The position numbers and the translations under genes were made by a program. A DNA stretch of 64,000 nucleotides from Allomyces macrogynus ATCC 38327 (taxonomy: Eukaryota > Blastocladiomycota > Blastocladiomycetes > Blastocladiales > Blastocladiaceae). Below, piece after piece: positions 57,191 to 64,000 of this stretch. Below the pieces are notes generated by a model, which worked only from the letters and a program-made list of their open reading frames with translations, was not told the DNA's origin and ran no database searches. The stretch's first letter is position 1. Every line of letters starts with the position of its first letter. Location: assembly GCA_000151295.1 (NCBI GenBank), contig GG745330.1, positions 39,110 to 103,109 of the forward strand. The letters run 5' to 3'.

Positions 57191-59585
57191 ATGGCGGATT
57201 TGCTCAGCGAAGGTGGCGGGAGGATCGACCCATCTCCTTCAGACGGTGTGTGGGTGGCTTCGGGCAAGCTGAGCGGTCGCGATGCCCCAACGACGACGGC
57301 ACCCGTGATTACTTCGCTCATGTTTATCGTGTCGATTTCGCTGCTGTTCTGCGCGCTCCCCGTCGCTTGGTGCCATTATACCAATTGCTGGCCGTGCAGA
57401 AGGCTTCGCCAACGTCGCAATCCCGATGTGGACGCGACGACCGAGATATCCCACCGACCCAACGCGCACCACGGATCCGCAGGCTCGCGCCGTCTCGTGT
57501 CCGGCTCGACTTCTGCAGCAACGATTGCGAAAACCGATTCGCTTGGCCTGTCGGCCGACACACGCGCTGCTCTCATTTTGGACTCTTGTGCGTTGCTGGT
57601 CGAGGAGGAGTTGTCAAGTAGCACCGCATCGGCTGTGGTCAAGAACACAAAGCGGAGCAGCGCTACTTCCACGACCGCCGCAGCCAGTTCCATGTCATCA
57701 TCATCGCCTTCGTCCTCGCTCTCGTCGTCAAGCCGCAGTCCCGCTTCGATTACCATCAACGGCGCGCCCAAGGGGCCAGCTCGAAAGCCCACCGCTCCGA
57801 CGCTCCGGACACGCATCGCATCGAGTCCCGCCGCTCCTTCATCCTTGCACTGGTCCTGGTCAAGCCGGTCGCACACCGAACTAGTCGACGGAAGTGAACT
57901 GGACGTGACGTTGCCGCAGTCGTTTGCTCGCCCGCGCGACGTGGTCACGCTGGCGCGGCAAAGCACGTTTGTGGAGTTGCAGCGTCTGCCCAACTCGTCG
58001 TTGACGCTGAGTCAAGTCTTGGCGGCGCAGTTGCTGGCTCGCGCCGCCAAACCAGTTGTCAAGACGAATGGCGGACCAGCATGGTGTGTTGGTCGCTCTG
58101 TTTTTATGACGCCACGCGTTCTGATTGTGTGAACTGACTCTCACGATCATGACCGTTTCTAGCAATACCACGCCAGTTGACGGTCAGTTCCTGACTGTCG
58201 ACTTGCCCGTGGGTTTGGTCACGACCGCGACCCTGGCCCAGGATCCGTTGTGGGTCGGCTATTTGGATTTCCAGGTGCACTATTCGCAAACCATGGGCGA
58301 AGACGCCATTTCATCGGTTCATGGCGGCACGTTCCGCGCCCAAGCAGTTCAAGTACGGTGTTTCTGGCGTGGATTTTCGCGTGTCCCTTCTGGCAGCTCG
58401 ACGGGCCAAGGCGCACTCTCGCTGTTCAATGTGGTCGCACGTCTTCGCCCGGACCCGGCCCAAGAGACGGCGCAGATGTGGTCCGACGAGGAAGTTGCTC
58501 GTTTGTGGCAGAATGAAGTTCAGATTATGCGGTTCGTAGTTCCAACGCAACGATGTTCTTCATTTCGACCCTTGTCTTTAATGCGCACGCACGCTCACTG
58601 CCTGGCGATTCATTGCGTGTCTAGTGAACTTCAGGGTCACGGTAAAATTCTGCGCCTCGTTGGGATTTCGCAAGTCGCGGCAACCCCCACGGACACCGTT
58701 TCCTACACGCTCTACGAATGCGCGAAACCGCTGATCGAGCTCGTGTTCAACTTGTCGATTGACTGGTTCGACGACGATTCGCTCGATATCGTGAGCGACG
58801 TCGCGTCGGCCCTGGCGTTTGCACAGTCGCGCGGGTACGATCACGGATCGCTGACGCTGCTCGATATTTGGACCGTTCCGACTTTGCAGCCTTTGGGTCG
58901 CCCGCGGGCGGTCGTGTCGGCACCGAGCAGCGGCGCAGCCATGTCGTCGACAGCGCCCAACGCGCACTTTGTGACGAAAGTGGCCGGGTTTGGGCTCCAC
59001 CCGGAACAAGTCGCCAAGCGGATTGCGACGACGGTGGATACTATGCGCCAGCATGTATACGCGCGTTACGCCGACCCGGACCTGATCAAGACGGCGACCA
59101 CGCTGGCCAATCAGGACGCGCAGGCAGCCGCCGGTCCCGACGGCGGATCCGATCTGTCTGTTCGAGCGACTCCGGCCTTGAGTCCCGCTGTCCCATCAGC
59201 CGAGACTGGGCCATCCACGGACGCCGTCGAGCGTCGATCCGAGCGACTTACAAAGGCGGCCCACGCCGCCGCCGTTTACGCGTTGGGCGTGCTGCTGTAC
59301 GAGTGTGTGGAGCGGCGGCCTGTATTTGATCATATCGCCGCTGACAATGTGCAAGCCGCGCTGGGCCGCCCAATCCGGCCCATTGTTGACCTGCAGCGGT
59401 CGCTGGCCAACTCGGCGGTGCGGTCGGCCGATATTGGGCTCAAGCGCAAGCTCCGCGTCAAGTTGCTCGAGCTCATGTCGCGGTGCTGGTCGGCCGAGGT
59501 GACACGCCGGCCGAGCATCGACGGCGTGGTGGTGGAGTTGCAGGGGATGCAAGAGATGGTGAAGCAGACTGTGATGCGCGGATGA
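57191..59585 (+). CDS. Single-pass membrane receptor-like pseudokinase
   Basis: ATG at 57191 in ACCATGG. About 40 residues without a clear signal peptide precede one helix, SLMFIVSISLLFCALPVAW. A Ser/Thr-rich cytosolic stretch of about 250 residues follows, then an intron near 58083-58160 (donor GTGTGT, acceptor TTTCTAG), then a kinase-like domain. The N-lobe has EVARLWQNEVQIMR and KILRLVGIS; the C-lobe has AAAVYALGVLLYECVERRPV and SRCWSAEVTRRPSIDG, a TKL-type ending. The catalytic residues are missing: the VAIK Lys is replaced in VVARL (58431-58442), HRD by YDHGSL (about 58838-58855) and DFG by AGFG (about 58984-58995). It is therefore probably a scaffold or regulator. A second intron in the N-lobe (about 58530-58620) splits QIMR from the next block. 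Small-intron choice near 58353-58400 is unresolved. No known orthologue recognised. Confidence 0.7.
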
Positions 59586-59664
59586 CCGCTGTCGCGCGAT
59601 GAGATGAGGGGTGGCGCATGTCGTTCATCGGTTGCTGGGAAGCTGGTAGGCCGAATCGTGTGAA

Positions 59665-59879
59665 CTAAGCATGTGCGCGAAGACTTGGTTTAAGCTCGTT
59701 TGGGCCACAGTAGCAAATGCCAGAGTACCTTGGAGTTGTGAGGGGCACGGAGAAATAGACTACTTGATCATCGACCGGAAGTGAGTCGCATGTGTCGTAA
59801 GCGGCCAGCAGCTCAAGCATGATGTGATATCGCCCCATCTGATCGACCACCCCCGGCGTGAAGTGCTTAGTTGTTTGGC

Positions 59880-59918
<39 letters not shown>

Positions 59919-60150
59919 TCTTGCACGAACCGAAGATGTGGACATATGAGATGGATGAACTGTTTTGTGCAACAACATGCTGCCAAAGTATCGTATGGTT
60001 CCTCCCAGTACGCCACAAGTCGCCTTGGAACGATTCCCAATCCGGAGCAAGCCGGAGACAAGCCGCTTTCTGGCTTGACCGGCGCCACACACGTGCAAAT
60101 GCGATCAGCGTAGCTAAATGGGCCCACGCGGGCTGCTGCTGATCATTCAT
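59665..60150 (-). CDS. Candidate 161-residue protein with a poly-Leu tract (weak)
   Basis: ATG at 60150 (MNDQQQPAWAHLATLIAFAR) opens an uninterrupted frame of 161 codons. The (CTG)12 read on this strand gives a run of Leu after FGSCKT. The part after it is the most protein-like: GVVDQMGRYHIMLELLAAYD and VDDQVVYFSVPLTTPRYSGI. No family recognised, and codon bias is weaker than in real neighbours. The Leu run could mimic a membrane helix. It may be chance or a young gene. Confidence 0.25.
59881..59916 (+). repeat. (CAG)12 trinucleotide microsatellite
   Basis: Twelve uninterrupted CAG units, the longest perfect microsatellite noticed in the window, located about 620 bp upstream of the FGAM synthase start. 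Confidence 0.95.
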
Positions 60151-60537
60151 AAATCGCGACGCGCGCCGCTCTGATCACAATCCACCCCATCTTCGCCCAT
60201 CCTCCACAACTGCAACCACCACTACTACGACCCACCGACGACCAGTCGTCAAGCACCAACCACCCGCGATCAACTTGTACCCCAGTCTCCCTGCACCGCG
60301 GCCCGCTTGATCACGTCGCCCCGTGCCGCTCGGCTGTCCCTGCCCCGGCGCTCTTCATGCAATCCAGCCCTGCTCTACCCGTCTCTTCGTCGTCTCGTGC
60401 CGTGCTGGTACACTTACCTGCTTGCCGGCCTGCCTGGTGCCGCTCGCCGGCCATGGAATCGTCTGTGGTCGCCGAATTTTGCCTGACATCCATGCGGCAC
60501 GCGTGCTCAATCTAGGCCCCTGCTGCCCGTCTCGCCA

Positions 60538-63500
60538 TGACCGCTTCCTCGGCCAAGTCCTCGTCCGCCAGCACCGGCAACATGCTTGTGCTGCGTAGCA
60601 CCACCTCAGCCCTGTCCGACTTCCGTCGCTCGCGGCTCGTCGCGACCATTGGCGGTGACGACGTGATCGAGAACGTGCACGCGCACTGGCTCTACTTTGT
60701 CGCCGTCGTGCCCGGCAAGGCGCTGGCTGATGCCGACGTGAAGCTGCTCGAGGACCTGCTGCAGGCGCACCCGCTCGCGGCATCGTTTGCGCCGTCGGAA
60801 CACGACTTGGTCGTTGTGCCGCGCCTCGGCACCATTTCGCCCTGGTCGACGAAGGCCACCGACATTGCGCGTCTGTCGGAGCTGCACGCCGTGGCCCGAA
60901 TCGAGCGCGGCCTTCTCTACTCGTTTGCCGTACACGACCACGCGTCCGTCTCGCTTGCGACGGCCGCGGGCCCTCACATCCACGACCGCATGACGCAAGC
61001 GCTGCTGTCGGTACTCCCGACTTACCAGGACTTGTTTGCGCACGCCGACCCGCGCCCACTGGTTTCGGTCCCAATTTGCAAGGCCGACGACCCAAAGGCC
61101 GCGCTCAAGCGTGCCAACGTCGAAAAGGGTCTGGCGCTCGCAGACGACGAGGTCGACTACCTCGTGCAAATGTACGCGAGCAAAACGCTCGCCGAGTCGC
61201 TGCGCCGTGACCCGACGGACATTGAGTTGATGATGTTTGCACAAGTCAACTCGGAGCACTGTCGCCACAAGGTCTTCCGCGCGTCGTGGGATATTGATGG
61301 CAAGTCCATGCCCAATTCGCTCTTTGGCATGATCAAGAACACGTACGAGCAGCACCCACAGCACGTGCTCTCGGCCTACTCGGACAATGCCGCCGTGATC
61401 GAGGGTCCCTCGGTTCCGCGGTTCGCCTGCGGTGCTGACGGCGTCTACCGCGTCGCCGACGAAAAAGTGCACTTGGTCGCCAAGGTCGAGACGCACAACC
61501 ACCCGACGGCCATCTCGCCGTTCCCGGGCGCCGCAACCGGCTCCGGTGGTGAGATTCGCGACGAAGGCAGTGTGGGCCAAGGGTCCAAGTCCAAGGCCGG
61601 TCTGACGGGCTTTGCCGTCTCGAACCTGCGCATTCCCGGCTACACGCACGACTGGGAGGTGGATGTGGGCAAGCCCGTGCATATCGCGTCACCGCTCGAC
61701 ATTATGATCGAGGCCCCGCTCGGGGGCGCGGCCTTCAACAACGAGTTTGGCCGCCCGGGTCTGACGGGCTACTTCCGCACGTTGTGCATGCCCGTCGACC
61801 TCGTCGATGCAAAGCAGAACGCCGCCGCCGCTCCCTCGACCGTCAAGTCGGAGGTGCGCGGGTTCCACAAGCCGATCATGCTTGCCGGTGGCATGGGCAG
61901 CATTCGCCCGATGCACGTGCACAAGCAGCCGATTCGTCCGGGCAACAAGTTGGTCGTTCTTGGTGGGCCCAGTATGCTGATTGGGTTGGGCGGTGGTGCC
62001 GCGTCGTCGGTGGCCTCGGGCGCCTCCTCGGCCGATCTCGACTTTGCTTCGGTGCAGCGCGAGAACCCGGAAATGCAGCGCCGCTGCCAGATGGTGCTGG
62101 ACGCTTGCACGGCCCTGGGCGACAAGAACCCGATTGTCTCGGTCCATGATGTTGGTGCCGGCGGTCTCTCGAACGCGCTGCCCGAACTCGTGCACGACCA
62201 TGGTCTCGGCGCGGTGATCCAGTTGCGATCAGTGCTTATTGACGACCCGAGCATGTCGCCCATGGAGATTTGGTGCAACGAGTCGCAGGAGCGGTACGTG
62301 CTGGCGCTCGACGAAAAGGATGTGGCCCGGTTCGAGGCCACGTGCAAGCGCGAGCGGTGCCCGTTTGCCGTTGTCGGTGTCGCGACCAAGGAAGAGCATT
62401 TGCTTGTGCAGGATTCGCTGCTCAAGAATAACCCGATCGACCTGCCGATGAGCATCCTGTTTGGCAAGCCGCCCAAGATGCACCGCGTGACGCAGACGCG
62501 CACGTTAATCCCCAAGGCCTTGGCCCTGCCCGCCTCGGCGACGCTTCTCGATGCCGCGGGTCGTGTCATGCAGCTGCCCTCGGTCGCGTCCAAGTCGTTC
62601 CTCATCACCATTGGCGATCGGTGCGTCGGTGGTCTGACGACGCGCGAGCAAATGGTGGGTCCGTGGCAAGTCCCCGTGGCCGATGTGGCCGTCACGTCGA
62701 CGACGTTCAACACGTGGAACGGCGACGCCATGGCTATGGGCGAGCGGCCGTCGATTGCTCTTGTGGATCACGCTGCGAGTGCGCGCATGGCCGTCGGCGA
62801 GAGTCTTTTGAACTTGGCTGCCGCTGCTGTTCCGTCGCTGGGTCACGTTCGGTTGTCGGCCAACTGGATGAGCGCCGTCGACTCGGAGGGCGAGGGTGCC
62901 GGTATTTACGCTGCCGTCAAGGCGATTGGTCTCGACATGTGCCCGGCGCTCGGTATCACGATTCCGGTCGGCAAGGACTCGCTCAGTATGAAGTCGCAGT
63001 GGAAGGACGGCGCCGTGGTCTCGCCGCTCGCGCTCAACATTACGGCCTACTCGGTGGTCGAGGACACGCGGCTCACGCTGACCCCACAGCTGAAGCGTCA
63101 TGCCGATTCGGTTCTGCTCCTGCTCGATCCAAGTGCCGGTCAAATGCGCCTCGGCGCCAGCGCGCTCGCGCAAGTCTACCGCCAGGTCGGCAACAGCGTG
63201 CCCAACGTGGACGACGTGGACCGTTTGCGCGCCGTGTGGAACACGATCCAAGCGGCTCGCCCGCACCTGCTCGCATACCACGACCGTTCCGACGGCGGTC
63301 TCTTCACGACCATGGCCGAAATGTGCTTTGCCGGCCACATGGGTGTGCGCATGTTTGTGCCCGCCAATGTCGACCCGATTGCGTTCCTTTTCAACGAGGA
63401 ACTCGGCGCCGTGGTTCAAGTTGCCGCGAACAAGGTCGAGGACATCATGGCGATTGCCCAGGCGCAGGGTCTCCCGCGCGACTGCGTGCGCGCCGTCGCG

Positions 63501-64000
63501 CAGGTCACGCCCACGTCGCAGCAGATTGATATTTTCGAGCACGGGTCGGGCCAGCTCTTGCAGGCGTTCCACCGCGTGGAGCTGCAGCGCCTGTGGTCGC
63601 TGACCTCGTACCATATGGCGCGTCGTCGTGATAACCCGGCGTGCGCCGAGTCGGAGCTCGAGGCTCTGTTTGATGGCGCCGACCCGGGCATGTCGAGCCA
63701 CCTCACGTTCAAGTACCCGCTCGAGGACTTGCCACTGTACAAGGTACCCGTCGACACGCGCCCCAAGGTGGCCATTATCCGCGAGCAGGGCGTCAACTCA
63801 TTCATGGAGATGGCCTACTCGTTCCACGCGGCCGGGTTCGCGGCCGTGGATGTGCACATGTCGGACATTTTGTCGAGCGCCACGTCGCTTGCTGGGTTTG
63901 CCGGCCTTGCTGCGTGCGGCGGGTTCTCGTACGGCGACGTGCTGGGCGCCGGCCGCGGGTGGGCCAAGTCGATTCTGTGCAACCCGACGGCGCGCGCCGA
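60538..64000 (+). CDS. ADE6: Phosphoribosylformylglycinamidine synthase (partial, right edge)
   Basis: ATG at 60538 (MTASSAKSSSASTGN) begins an uninterrupted frame of 1,154 codons that runs off the window. It is the large eukaryotic FGAM synthase (PFAS, yeast Ade6), which converts FGAR, ATP and glutamine to FGAM in de novo purine synthesis. Visible landmarks: FAQVNSEHCRHKVFRA (about residue 235), VAKVETHNHPTAISPFPGAA (about 315) with GSGGEIRDEG, DVGAGGLSNALPELV (about 540), VGKDSLSMKSQWKDG (about 815) and AYHDRSDGGLFTTMAEM (about 915). The C-terminal glutaminase domain begins at PKVAIIREQGVNSFMEMAYS (about 1,075) and reaches CGGFSYGDVLGAGRGWAKSI. The catalytic Cys/His/Glu lie past the edge. 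No intron is seen in 3.4 kb, unusual here. Confidence 0.97.

Larger units (their letters stand above)
59586..60537. promoter_or_regulatory. Intergenic region upstream of FGAM synthase
   Basis: About 950 bp between tandem genes. It contains the (CAG)12 microsatellite and a C-rich, pyrimidine-rich leader (60160-60537) before the FGAM synthase ATG. One minus-strand candidate frame is listed separately. Confidence 0.35.

Noticed and set aside
62505..63701. 398-codon minus-strand frame opposite FGAM synthase, and a similar one at 60606-61682
   Set aside because: Shadows of the conserved purine enzyme; His/Arg/Gly-rich and without family features.
1..64000. Bacterial or phage origin, operons, CRISPR arrays, tRNA or rRNA genes, transposons
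   Set aside because: Spliceosomal introns and eukaryotic gene families throughout. No regularly spaced repeats, no cloverleaf-like or rRNA sequence, and no transposase or reverse-transcriptase frame was seen by reading.

Overview
This is a gene-dense, GC-rich (about 60% by eye) segment of a eukaryotic nuclear genome. Most genes are split by short spliceosomal introns (mostly 60-120 nt, donors such as GTACGT, GTGCGT and GTAAGT, acceptors CAG or TAG), and many start codons sit in an ACCATGG/CCACCATG context. Two genes belong to the flagellum (IFT172 and a nephrocystin-4 homologue). Others point to a fungal cell (a Sel1-repeat protein of the Skt5/Chs4 chitin-synthase-activator type ending in a CAAX box, and a Bud6/Aip3-like polarity protein). 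The best inference is a zoosporic true fungus with a GC-rich genome, for example Blastocladiomycota, or else a chytrid. The species cannot be read from the sequence.

Layout. 1-7 kb: the tail of an unknown gene, then IFT172 on the minus strand. 7-16 kb: mitochondrial ribosomal protein uL30m, a Qa-SNARE, the Skt5-like protein, the Bud6-like protein and a double-PH-domain protein. 16-27 kb: DNAJC11, NRDE2 and NPHP4. 27.5-29.5 kb: a lower-GC leucine-rich-repeat locus with broken frames. 29.8-39 kb: DDRGK1 (UFMylation), a TBC1D13-type Rab GAP, UBR7, an alkaline ceramidase, a lysine-methyltransferase-like protein and a small basic unknown protein. 39.6-51.6 kb: a peroxisomal ABCD half-transporter, EMC4, an alpha/beta hydrolase, cohesin SMC3 and the mitochondrial GTPase NOA1. 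52-64 kb: the XPG/Rad2 nuclease, a single-pass membrane pseudokinase, and phosphoribosylformylglycinamidine synthase, which runs off the right edge.

No operon-like pathway cluster is evident. Themes recur: cilium (IFT172, NPHP4), ER membrane and quality control (DDRGK1, EMC4, ceramidase), mitochondrion (uL30m, DNAJC11, NOA1), membrane traffic (SNARE, TBC GAP) and genome maintenance (SMC3, XPG, NRDE2, UBR7). Neighbouring genes alternate strand almost perfectly, so most share either a divergent promoter of about 320-930 bp or a short convergent 3' region. The least explained items are the membrane pseudokinase, the decayed or heavily spliced LRR locus, and a UFMylation component in a probable fungus. 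I found no rRNA, tRNA, CRISPR array or intact transposon.
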